From positions 2,976,001 through 3,040,000 of the forward strand of contig CM082598.2 in the NCBI GenBank assembly GCA_040954595.2: a stretch of 64,000 nucleotides of DNA. The letters run 5' to 3'. The notes beneath the pieces are model-generated. The model made no database searches. It worked only from the letters and a program-made list of their open reading frames with translations, and was not told the origin of the DNA. This document shows, one piece after another, positions 16,342-27,487 of the stretch (its first letter is position 1; the number at the start of each line of letters is the position of its first letter). Position numbers and translations under genes: made by a program. The stretch is from Balanoglossus misakiensis (lineage: Eukaryota; Hemichordata).

Positions 16342-16434
16342 TTAACCCTTTCACCCCCAGTTCCCTCTTTAGAAGTCCAACCTTACCACAGAAAATAATA
16401 GGTTTGGACTGAACCATGGTGGGGAAAGGGTTAA
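16342..16434. mobile_element. TTAA-flanked MITE family, copy 3 (best preserved)
   Basis: 93 bp with TTAACCCTTTCACCCCCAG at the left and GGGGAAAGGGTTAA at the right, so TTAA plus CCCTTTC-type terminal inverted repeats. The interior matches the other copies: GTCCAACCTTACCACAGAAA and TTTGGACTGAACCATGG. Confidence 0.75.
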
Positions 16435-17090
16435 TAGAAATAAAACAATAAGTTATAAAATAATTCCGAATATTCTGACAATTTAAAGCTCTATAGAACA
16501 CAATTTAGTGTTAACAAACTTAGAGTCTCTTATACATTATCCAGGGTATGGTAGTTTTAACTGAAAGCAGTTCATAAATTCTAGAACGTGTCACTGAATG
16601 TACTCAAAAAAATATAATACATGACATAAAAATCTGTGAAAATAAAAGTCTGGAAAAATACAATGCGTTATATACATTTATATACAGTTTACAAAAATGT
16701 TCAAAAACGTCTCAAATAAATGAAAATAGGTAAAGTTCACTCAAGAAAAATACTTTACATTATTGTACAGTTATATACACGGTATGAAAGTGTTCAAAAA
16801 CGCCTAACCAAAAAATAAATGAAAATAAAAGCAAAGGTAATGATAATGAAGACTTATTCATTATCATATACAACCCTGTTTGTTTTCTAAATGTCAAATT
16901 GTCAAGTATTTTTGTTCTGTGTGTTAACTGCGGTTTCTTGTTTGACTCTGGGAAGCCTGATATGAAATGCCCAGTATTTAGCATATCAAACAAGCCTAGT
17001 AAAATCAACATTGTTTATATTGTTGAATGTAGAATTGAAGTTGTAACTGAATGTTGCTGCGATACATATATGCAGGCTATGTTTTTGCCT

Positions 17091-17168
17091 TGGTCTCCAT
17101 AACCGCTGTGTTTTAGATAGACTCACACACAGTTTGTTTTATCTAAAACACACTGGGTATGGAGACCA
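17091..17168. repeat. Long foldback hairpin 3' of the NACHT receptor
   Basis: Left arm TGGTCTCCATAACCGCTGTG continuing TTTTAGATA, right arm TATCTAAAACACA continuing CTGGGTATGGAGACCA. Arms of roughly 28 bases pair with few mismatches around a loop of about 20. It could be a tiny foldback transposon or a structured RNA. No further evidence for either. Confidence 0.75.
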
Positions 17169-17356
17169 GGCCAGCTATGTTTAAGCACATTAGCATTGTC
17201 TGGAGAGTAGAAGAAATTGCAGTTAGCACACACAACAAAATTAAAAGTAAAACAGCTAAGGTATACTGCCGATGCACCGACCGGTACTTGTAAATAACAA
17301 CACTAGCTTCTTCTCTGTTTTGGCATTGTTTTCTGTTTGAGGTCAGAGTTCTAAAG

Positions 17357-20300
17357 TCAAGTTGCGTCATCACATGAGATGAAATGAATTGTGATGTTGT
17401 TGCCTTTCAAACACAGACTAGGTCTATCATTTATGCAGCAACTCTCATCCATGTTGAAACATTCTGCTGTGACAGTCAGTGCACTTTTCACTAAATTTAT
17501 GTTTTTACGTTTCAGTGTATTTCTGTGCTCTATCTTAAGGGGACTTGCACGACATTTGTCTGCCTGTGTTATACCGGCAATCATTGAGGGAACACTGTTC
17601 TGCAGATCACAATCTTTGAACTCAACTGTTTCTACCAACTCAAAGGTGAACAACTCTGCCCACTTGTCTGCAGAAGAATCATCATGTGACGCTGTTTTTC
17701 CGCCAACAATGATGACTTTGGTCAGACTTGTCAGACCAGCAACACACTTGCATACATTCTCTATGGTAAACACCCGTGTCTGACATTCAAGAGTTCTTCG
17801 TAATTCAATGCCAGGATATTTCATTCTCAGTGACTTCAGCTCGCTGATGTTTGACAAAGCATGGCACACTTGAGTGTATAATCTAGTCAGAGCATCATTG
17901 TCTTCTATTAAGTCAGACTCCAACTCATCATCATCATACGTAAACACAACATTTGATGAATAATCCAGAAAAAATTTGAGTTTGAAGATTTTTGAGGAGT
18001 TGGCGTACTTTCCCTTTACAAATACTTTTCTGTGTTTAAACACCAATTCATGAATGCTCATACCATCTGTGACAAATTGCTCAATTCTCTGTGACACAAT
18101 ATCAGTGTTCAAATCCTTCAAAAATGCCATGAGAACAGTTTCAACATATTGATATCCTCGTAATTTATCGAGAATTGATTTTGCCTCTTCATGGCCAAAG
18201 GGTTCTGCAGATTCAAACACATGATATTGAACTTTCCTAACATTTACTGCTGTTATTTCTTGTAAAAATTCTTCAGTATGATGCCTTCCCATATCATGAC
18301 ATGTGATGTGGTTGAATTCTAGTACATTGAAGCTAACCGATGTGGCTCCTAGCAGCATGGCCTGTATAGAAGACACAGTATCCTTCTCGCTGAAATCACA
18401 CTTGGTTGCCATGTTTAGTGTAAGGCTGTCATTATCAACTGATGCACACTCTGAAAGCACCTGATGCAGACTTGGAAAAACTAAATCCATGAAGGTATTT
18501 GTCTGATACCAGAATGTAAACCGTCCAAATATTGCCTGGATAATCAATTTACCAGCTGTTTCAAGTGGTGGCAAACCATCTCCACAAAATAAAGCAACAA
18601 CTGATCCAAGAGACTTACTCTGACATAACTGTGAGTGTACAGCTTTTATGATTTCCATACTATCTATAGGTAATCCCCCCAAAACAAGCTTCTTGGCCGT
18701 TATCTGTGACAAAACTTTTAGAAGACCAACCACGCAACTAGTTTCCAAGTCATCAAAACCAAAGAAATTCAATACTAGTTCATTGAAGCTATACGATGTG
18801 GCTGTTAGCAGAACGGCCTGTATAGAAGACACAGTATCCTTCTCTCTGAAATCACACTTGATTACCATGTTTAGTGTAAGGCTGTCATTATTAACTGATG
18901 CACACTCTGAAAGCACCTGATACAGACTAGGCAAATCTAAATCCATGAAGGTATTTGTCTGATACAAGAATGTAAACCGTCCAAATATTGCCTGGATAAT
19001 CAATTTACCAGCTGTTTCAAGTGGTGGCAAACCATCTCCACAAAATAAAGCAACAACTGATCCAAGAGTCTTACTCTGACACAACTGTGAGTGTATAGCT
19101 TTCATGAAATCCGTACTATCTATGGGTAATCCCCCAAAGAAAAGCTGTTTGGCCGTAATCTGTGACAAAACTTTCAGAAGACCAATCACACCACTGGTTT
19201 CCAAGTCATCAAAACCAGAGAAATTCCTCAAATTCAATGATAGTTCATTGAAGCTAACTGCAGATGTGGCTCTTAGCAGCATGGCCTGTATAGAAGACAC
19301 AGTATCCTTCTCTCTGAAATCACACTTGATTGCCAATGTAAGGCTTTCCTTGTCAACTGAAAGCAATTGATACAGACTTGGCAAATCGAAATCCATGAAG
19401 GTATTTGTCTGATAACAGAATGTAAACCGTCCAAATATTGCCTGGATAAACAATTGACCAGCTATTTCGAGTGGTGTCAAACCATCGCCACAAACTAAAG
19501 CCTCAACTGATCCAAGAGTCTTACTCTGACATAGCTGTGAGTGTATAGCTTTCATGAAATCCATACTATCTGTAGGTAATCCCCCCAAAACAAGCTTCTT
19601 GGTCGTAATCTGTGATAAAACTTTCAGAAGACCAATCACACCACTGGTTTCCAAGTCATCAAAACCAGAGAAATTCCTCAAATTCAATGTTAGTTCATTG
19701 AAGCTAACTGATGTGGCTCTTAGCAGAAAGGCCTGTATAGAAGACACAGTATCCTTCTGTCTGAAATCACACGTGATTTCCATGTCTAGTGTAAGGCTGT
19801 CATTATTAACTGATGCACACTCTGAAAACAATTGATAAAGACTTGTCAAATCTAAATCCATGAAGGTATTTGGCTGATACTTGAATGTAAACCGTCCAAA
19901 TATTGCTTGGATAATCAGACTATCAATACAAAATGCAGCATACAATTGTTCAACAGACACTCTTTCAGGCAACTGTGAGCATAGATCATCTATGGCACGA
20001 CCACTGTCAACAAACAACCTTTCAAAGAACTCCACTAACTTTAACTGATCGTCTTCGGACAATAAACTGTCCCATTGGTGAAAACTCTCCCAGTCAATGT
20101 GAATAAATGAAGAAGATGGAAACTTGTCCAAATCCATCAATAAGGCTCTTTCCATCATGGGATTTACAGAAATCAACATTTGTCCCAAGTCCAAATAGTC
20201 ATCACGCTTATTTTTGCTTCCAATATCTTGAAAATTCAGCATCAATCTCGACGCGGAAAGCAATTGATCCGCATCACCTAGTATATTTGCTTTACACACG

Positions 20301-23300
20301 GTTGTAAGCTGTCTTAATACTTCTTCGGCATGCAATTCAACACAAAATGTAGCCTCAACTGATCCAAGAGACTTACTCTGACATAACTGTGAGTGAACAG
20401 CTTCCATACTACCTATAGGTAATCCCTCCAAGACAAGCTTTTTGGCCTTAATGTGAACCAACTTTTGCACTATACCAATAACACAAGCCTGAACAGTCAC
20501 AAAGTCTGCATTTGTATGTCCAGAGAAACGTAATGTTACTTTATCAACATCCGTAATCTTAGTTAGTAGAGCCTGTATGTTAGCTGATTCTTCATTCATT
20601 TCTTGAAAATTACAGGTGATATCAATATTCAGGTTAACTTTCTCCCCTGAAGCCAGCTCTGAGAGCAAACAATGGTGTCTCAGGAAATCAAAATTAAAAT
20701 CATTCATGTGATAGAGGACTGAAATGTGTCTCCATGCTGCGGTGATTATCAATTTATCAATTTTCCCTGATGTTAGACCATCCTCATAAAGTTCAATATT
20801 CAGTGACTTTAATGACTTACTGTTTACAAGGTGCCTACGTACAGCTGTAACAAAGTCTAAGTTGTCACAAAATGGTGTTAAAATGGCAAGATATTCAGCA
20901 AAAATGTTTGACAAACTTTCCATGATTTGGCCAATCCGTTGACAAACATTCTCTAAGTGAAAGACATCATGACCAGAGATAAATTTTACCCTAACATAGT
21001 CAAAGTGTAAATCTCTCACAAGTACAGCCTTAACTGTGGACTCAACATCTTTGTCTCCCAAATCACATGTGATAAAGGCGTCTAATTTTAGTGTTTCATT
21101 ATGCTCTGATGCATATTTTGAAAGAAGCTGATAAAAACTTAAAAAATCAAAATCCAAAATAGCTGTAGTCAACTGGATTTCAGTCTTCCCCAGGGTTGCC
21201 AATATCTGTTGCTTGCATTCGCCAAATGTGTACTTGGCAAAATACAGTTTAGCTTTTTTGACGGATTCATTCACACTGAGTGTTCTGCACACAACTTTAA
21301 AAACTTCAGGGTCAATAGGTAATCCTGTATAAATTTCAAGGTTATCAGCAGTAATTTCTGATAGGCCCTGGGTTGCATGTTTAATATCAAGTCTATGAAG
21401 CTTGGGTACCCTCAAGACAGCCTTGCGAATCCGCACTGATTGGAACCATGAAAGAGACTCAACACTGTCAGTAGTGACATCATACAGGACTTTTTTCTTC
21501 TTGTTAATTTTCAGTGCATCTAAACATTTTCTGCACATTTCTTGTGTAGCAGGATTTGGTGCAGAAATCATGAATTCAACCCATTTAGAATTGATATTCG
21601 AACATTTCAGCAGTGATGCATTTATGTCAAGTATATTATTATTGGCCATTTTATCAAAGTCTATTGTGAGACTATCAGGTAAGAAACTAGCATGAAGGTC
21701 AGTGATTTGTTGTGGGTCAATACAACTTTCATACAATATTTCTCTAACATCAGTACATGCTTCGTGATGAAATCCTTTTCCCCTCCAATTTTCAAAGATT
21801 TCACTGACACTATCTTTTAGCTGACCTCCAAGGAAGGCCAAACAAACTGAGTAGTTGGGATTGCTAGGGTTGAAAACATTGATAGTGTCTGCAAATTTTG
21901 GCGGATCTGTCAATCGAATATCAGCTATGTACAAGGAAGCAAAATACTCTTGAAAGGTTAAATGATAGAATGAATAGGTAGGTGGAAGTGAAGATGTTTT
22001 AGTCAGGAAACCCAATTTTAATATGTGCCTTGATTTTGAAATGTCTTCTTCACTGAAAACAAATCTATACTGACTATCCATTAATGCCTCACATGACACT
22101 TTGCCTAACATGAGCAATGCTTGCTTTATTTCAGAGCTGTCTGGCCTGATATCACTATCTTGCTTGTCAGTACAGTACCTTTGAATGATGTAATCAACAA
22201 TTGCTTTATAAAGTTGAGTAATTGTGTGTGGAAGTTGCTTTGTATGTAGCCAAATATGAAATAACATTAAGGTATTCAAGGGACTCTGCATAAAATGCAA
22301 CAATGTCCTGCAGTGGGAAGATTTTTCCAGTTCTTGCATAAAATGTGCAGGTGTTGATGATGTCAAATATTCACCCTGTGAAGCTGTTGCTTTGACATAT
22401 TTCTCAATAAAAGCCATTGCTTTCTCTTTGTCATCAAATCCCTTTACTAATAGCTGTAAGTCATACATTTGCTTACGGTTCTCGTCCCTAATTTTCCGAG
22501 ATGTTACTATAACTGGACAATCAGGCAGAAATGGTAGATTTTGTTGGACCATTTTCTTGAAATATCCTGGAAGTTCTTTAGCTGGGACTTCATCAAGCCC
22601 ATCAAAGACAAAACACACTTGTGACTGATTGCTTTCAATAAAACTCCATATCTCATCTTTTTCTTTGACACCTTGTAACACTGATGAAAAAATGACATCT
22701 TTGAGACTTTGTTGACATTCATTTTCTTTGTACATTTCATAGAGATCTTTCAATTCAAATAGAAACAATAGTTTGAATTGTTTTAACCCCTCTATATTTG
22801 ACTTTGCCCAATCCGACGCTAACTTTTTACAAAAAGTTGATTTACCATACCCTGGATCACCTTCTATTAATATTCGTCTGGCACCAGAAGATGAAAAGAT
22901 TTCTTCTCTTGAAAAGTTCTGCGTTGTTCCGTGTTTGGTTTGTAGCTCCAGTTCAATGTAGATCTCATCAAGTTCAAGTCTGCTGTCAGCTCCATCCAAT
23001 CCTTGAAATGCCGGAATATGAGATAACCTTTTGTAGTAGGCTTTCAGTTTTTCCTGAGATTTTGCAACAATATCTACAATATTAAAAAAAATAAAAGCAA
23101 ATTTTAAAAACCTGTGAATAGATGGGTTGTGCTAGTCTGTTCTCAAAACAAAGACAATCATTTTGACAATTAAGCAAAGTGAAACTATGCACACAAAAAA
23201 ACTTTTGAAATTAAAGTGAGTTAACAACTCTTACTGTAATAATTTATATTGTTTTAGAATTTTGTGAAATGAAATATTCACCCAGCAAGCCACACACACA

Positions 23301-25064
23301 CGCACACGCACACGCACACGCACACACACACACATACATACATACATACATAAAGAAGGGTAGTAGGAGAAACGGAAGGCGGTAAAATCTCTACAACGCT
23401 GTTTCGTGGGTCACTAGACTCACTCATCAGGAGACTAAACTGCGTCTACATACATACACACATACATGCATGCATGCAATTTTTCATTTCCTTTGAAAAA
23501 AACATCCTCTCTCTCTCTCACCTGTAACCATGGTGACTCGATCCGTGCAATCACTTTGTGGCATTGTTGCACACTGTGAAAACTGTGTCTGATGGGAATC
23601 ATGTCTGTCATGTTGTACACTGGTGATTTCCCCATCTTGATCTGCCATCCTCCTCATCTCTCTCTCTGTTGCAGCAGAACTAACTGCACTGCTGGCAGCA
23701 CCATTACCAGCATCTGAAACACCTAGTATAATATAAAACCAAATTCAAATCTTCAAAACTTTTTTTTATATGTTTTCCAGTTAAAGGTATACAGTCACCT
23801 CATATTTACAAATGCCCATATATGGCTGAAATGGCGTATTTGAGCGTTCTAAGGAACACACGGTGGCGCTCTTTTTTCGCGTGTGCCACCTACTGACAAT
23901 CTGTGATTGGCGAGATCTCAATTTGCCATGGTATAAACAATAGCTCATTTTCCATAGGTGACCGTATACCTTTGAATGTTCAGTGAAATGTTACAAAAAA
24001 TGTACCGGTACTGCATGTGAAACTTTTGAATTAGACCCTGATTTATGTGAATTGGTAGCTGTCATGACAGTTTGTTTAATCAATGTAATTTATGTTCTTA
24101 CTCCAAACATCACCTGATTTGCACTACACTGACTGGGTAACTCAATCATAGCTTGTCCATTGTTTTTTGGTTAAAGTTTAACAATGAAAGAAAGGCTTAT
24201 TGTGCAGGTATTGTCAGAGAAGGAACTGATGAAAAAACTTTGCATGATATTTTAATTTTAGGAATGTTTCTTTTTTGAAAAACAGAACATCCACTTTATA
24301 TTTATTTGGGGTTTTGATCATAAGTTGCTTAGTCAGCCATGGTAAACAAATTAAAACATTCTTTTCCATGAATGCACTCATTTATTTGGGGTTTTGATCA
24401 TAAGTTGCTTAGTCATCCACCATGGTAAAAAAATGAAATATTCTTTTCCATGAATGCTCTCAGTAAGCAATTTGCTACCAAAATGAAAGTTTTGATACCA
24501 CTAACTAAAAAACAAGTGCACTACGGTGAATTTCCCAAAACGCAGGGCAAAGCAATCCACGGTATTGGTTTAATTTGTATTTACACTCTCCACAGTTATG
24601 TAGTGAAGAAAATATGACCGATTTCATTCCTACCCATAGTTCCACATAATTGTATATTTCAATTGTTAAAATGTTCAAATACATTTTTAGGATTGTCATT
24701 TTCATTTTCGAATAGACATGTAGAAAAGTCACCTACCTGAACACTCTTCAACATGCTGGGGACGGGAACCTTGTGCAGGTTGCACATTTTCTTTCAGCTT
24801 TGCCTCAAGCTCTTCAACTTCCTTGACCAGGGGTCCTCGTGCAATATTTTTCATAAGCGTTTTAAGAAATCCCAGATTGTTCCCCGATATAAAACCTCTC
24901 TCCTCTAACTCCATGAAAATGCCAGCCGGGTCTTTTGCTTCCTCAAGTTCTCGGACTTGAAGCTGATTGCCACGCAATAAGATTCTCAAGTTCATCTCAT
25001 CATCCCTTGACAGTTTTGACTTCAGCTTTATGTAAAGAGCTCGTAGTTGATCAACTGTTGCCAT
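17357..25064 (-). CDS. DED-NACHT receptor with C-terminal leucine-rich-like repeats (NLR-like)
   Basis: Probable cytosolic immune or death-signalling receptor of the STAND NTPase class. Exons: 25064-24737, 23713-23522, 23073-17357; phases close and give about 2078 residues. Residues 1-95 form a death-effector-type domain (helical, with LRALYIKLKSKLS, GFISGNNLGFLK, PLVKEVEEL). Exon 2 is a Ser/Thr/Gln-rich linker. The NACHT domain has a P-loop GDPGYGKST near 247-253, Walker B CFVFDGLDEV near 327-336, sensor PVIVTSR near 360, and the typical HLTFQEYFA near 544-552. The remaining 1400 residues hold degenerate leucine-rich-like repeats, including near-identical modules of about 150 residues (plus-strand 18361-19900). 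No transmembrane segment is visible. The ligand is unknown. Family-level call is strong; no one-to-one orthologue can be named. Confidence 0.88.
18361..20450 (-). repeat. Intragenic tandem repeats of about 450 bp in the NACHT receptor
   Basis: The block ATCCATGAAGGTATTTG recurs (one copy with a G/T change) at 18485, 18941, 19391 and 19856, spaced 456, 450 and 465 bp, all multiples of three. Each unit encodes about 150 residues with FIQAIFGRFTF or similar, KDTVSSIQA, SFNEL, GFDDLETS, VLSQIT, GLP and HSQLCQSK. A fifth, more diverged copy is visible near 20340-20450. High nucleotide similarity points to recent expansion by unequal exchange. Confidence 0.92.
23288..23477. repeat. CA and TACA microsatellites around a short unique core
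   Basis: A (CA)n/(CG) run and (TACA)n run at 23288-23351 and a second TACA/TGCA run at 23438-23477 enclose about 85 bases of unique sequence including GTTTCGTGGGTCACTAGACT. This layout is typical of microsatellite-associated mobile sequences. It lies in intron 2 of the NACHT receptor. A further CT run at 23508-23520 sits directly on the splice donor of exon 2. Confidence 0.6.
23781..23974. mobile_element. MITE with TTAAAGGTATACAGTCACCT termini
   Basis: 194 bp in intron 1 of the NACHT receptor. The left end TTAAAGGTATACAGTCACCT is matched by the reverse complement of the right end, TCAAAGGTATACGGTCACCT. The interior has no coding capacity. Superfamily cannot be assigned from one copy. Confidence 0.65.
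24296..24460. repeat. Tandem duplication of about 80 bp
   Basis: TTTATTTGGGGTTTTGATCA through ATTCTTTTCCATGAATGC occurs twice back to back (about 24301-24375 and 24380-24455) with a few differences. It lies in intron 1 of the NACHT receptor. Confidence 0.8.
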
Positions 25065-25106
25065 AATGGATGTTGATTCGCGTGGAACTTTCTGTCTAGT
25101 GTCACC

Positions 25107-25352
25107 TCAAACCATCAGGACTTCTTCAACTTCCTTGACCAAGGGTTCCCGTCCAATTTCTCTCAGGAGATCTTTAAGAAACCCCAGATTGTCTTTCGAT
25201 ATAAAACCCTTCTCCTCTAATTTGATGAAAATGGCAGTAGCATTCTTTGCTTCCTGAAGTTCTCGGATTGTAAGTTGATCACCATGCAACAAGTCTCTCA
25301 ATGTGATCTCTTCAGCATCTGATAGTTCTGAATGCAGTTTGTAGTAAAGAAA
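25107..25352 (-). pseudogene. Relic or orphan DED exon upstream of the NACHT receptor
   Basis: Encodes a second death-effector-type domain, related to the functional one at 24729-25064: YYKLHSELSDAEE, LLHGDQLTIREL, GFISKDNLGFLK, REPLVKEVEE. It begins after a good 3' splice site (pyrimidine tract then GGTAG at about 25353) and lacks the first helix and a start codon. It ends with a TGA at 25107-25109 right after EEVLMV, without a usable in-phase donor. It may be a decayed duplicate, the last exon of a short DED-only transcript, or part of an alternative 5' form. Confidence 0.55.
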
Positions 25353-25370
25353 CTACCAGGACAAGAAGAG

Positions 25371-25560
25371 AGGCTGTGATCCATCCACACTGCAAACCTA
25401 CGGTAAAATAAACTGCGTCACACGAATGACCACTCCTGGATATGGTGTGAGGTACCTGGTGACCTTACCTGAACTTTGGACAAAGTTGTCTGCGTAGAAA
25501 GTTCTTTTACTGTTTTTTGAATGCGCAGAAAATTGTTCAAACAAAGGTGGTGCCAAAACC
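25371..25560. repeat. Diverged duplicated segment, copy 1
   Basis: Shares TCCACACTGCA, AAATAAACTGCG, TGTGAGGTACCTGG, AACTTT and AATGCGCAGAAAATTGTTCAA with 26183-26398 in the same order. It lies directly upstream of the relic DED exon, so it may be the flank of a duplicated promoter or 5' region. Confidence 0.6.
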
Positions 25561-26182
25561 ACCCCACATTCCTTTGATCATACTCTCCTAAAATGCATCT
25601 GGTATTCTTTACTTTTTTTAAACTTTGTTGAACTTGGAAATGCATGGTCCCATTGTTACAATCTAGGATATTTTGTGCGTCTATTTTGGACCAAACATAT
25701 GCAAATTGCACAAGCTTTTGAACAAACAAGAATGCTTTGATCTTTTAACAGACTAGAGTACAAAACAGAAAGTAAAATCTACAGTTTCGGTATGTGGTAG
25801 AAATAACAGACTAATCACATTTTCTTATTGAACATAAGGTTATGATGGGGGACACATGTACCGGTATAGACTACCCCCCCCCCCCCCTCCCCCAACAAAT
25901 AGCTGTGTTTCCATAGCTACCTATGGCTACATATGTGTTGTCAGTAACCTACATTCCATTAGAAGTATGCCATAGCCCTGTATAGAGACATTAAATTTGA
26001 ATTGGGTCACCACACCTCTACTTTATGTATAGATACATATTGTTAACAGGTCATGTCTCAGTCTTAAACTCTTTTTGAACTCTTTGAAATAATGTTGAAT
26101 GTAATTTGTTGTAAAGACATCGTAGTGGATTTATTTTAGCCATAATAGATGTGATACCCGGATATTTTCCTGTGTTAATATT

Positions 26183-26398
26183 TCAAACTACTGGTATCTG
26201 GACAATTAGAGAGCTGTTTGGTCCTGTGTGCTCAATCCACACTGCAGTCTCTGAATAAACTGCGACACACACAACCACCACCTTTAAAGGCTGTGAGGTA
26301 CCTGGATTGGTGACATCATTGCACCATATACCGGAACTTTCGGCAGAGTGGCCTGCGCAGATTTCGTTAAAAATGTTAATGCGCAGAAAATCGTTCAA
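26183..26398. repeat. Diverged duplicated segment, copy 2
   Basis: Second copy of the segment at 25371-25560, ending AATGCGCAGAAAATCGTTCAA. No DED exon is seen immediately next to it. Confidence 0.6.
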
Positions 26399-27487
26399 CT
26401 TTCATGTATTAAAATAGTTCTATACATCACTCTACTGGTACTTCCCAAATTGGAAGGGCAAAATATCTCTAAAGTTAAGAAAAACAAGACCATAAATTTT
26501 CTCTACTAAGTGTTGAAAAAACAAGATCATAAAAATTCTTGCTTTAGCTACCTGTCATAAAAACCAATCCCTGGCAGTCACCTGTGGACCGCATTTTTGT
26601 GTTGCACCTATTGGAGAACTGTAAAGACTTTGGGAACCGAACAATCATCTCTGAACACATTTTCCCCTCATTTTTATGATCTTGTGAAACTACTGTAAAA
26701 CAGGAAATTTTCATGACAGGAAAATTGCGCGATAGAGGCAACTGTCAGTGATGATTAATTTTTCCGTTTTTGTATTTCATTACATTATCTCCGCAAAACA
26801 TTTTTATGCGACTTTTTAGTTTTGCATGTTTTTTTTTTTTTTTTTTTTTGGGGGGGGGGGGGCTTTCAGGGAGTTCGCAAAAAATTATATGCAATTTTAT
26901 TGCAAAACCAGCCTTTAGTGGTGAATGCGATACTTTTTTCGAGGACCTCAAAACAAGTCGTGATTTACGCATGGGCAATCTGGATTCCTTGAAATAATGG
27001 CATTCCCATGACATTTGCTAATTATCGTCACTCCTACTACAAGTGGCAAACTTGCAAATGAAATGCAAATTTAGCAAATAAAAGTGCAGTAGTTTGTTAC
27101 ATTTAATATTAATTTTATCGTACAAAATTTCATTATTTCCATTTAATCAATTCAGGTGTTTATGAAGATATCCAGCATCAATTTTCCACACATATTAAAA
27201 TAATAACGCACATGTCCAGGTCAAACACATATTAACATAAATATAATGCTAATTTTCAGAGAGAAACATAACCACTTGAAAACATAAGCAAGAATTTCCA
27301 ATGGGGTGTTAGCAAAAATATTTTTCACGTTTCAAAACACTTTCCAGTTCCACATGGGACAAGACAATTTTCCAAAAACGGAAACGAGTACCAAATCAAC
27401 ACAGGCAGCTATGGTGTCTCCTACATTATAGTTGTTTTTAGTTTTAGTTCTTTTAAAAAAAAAAATGAAATCTGAGTCCATCAAACG

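Larger units (their letters stand above)
15786..17356. other. Spacer between NUP37 and the NACHT receptor gene
   Basis: AT-rich convergent spacer with the 3' ends of both genes. It holds a TTAA-flanked MITE (16342-16434) and a long hairpin (17091-17168). AATAAA at 16439 could be a NUP37 poly(A) signal but is weakly supported. No gene is seen. Confidence 0.5.
25353..27487. other. Spacer between the NACHT receptor and MRPL23
   Basis: Contains two diverged direct copies of a segment of about 180 bp (25371-25560 and 26183-26398), a C tract at 25876-25889, and a T tract followed by a G tract at 26829-26861. No gene is supported. It may hold the promoter of the NACHT receptor. Confidence 0.45.

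Noticed and set aside
25064-25107. Direct splice of the upstream DED exon to the downstream DED exon
   Set aside because: The gap of about 45 bases has no usable acceptor, and the upstream frame ends in a stop.
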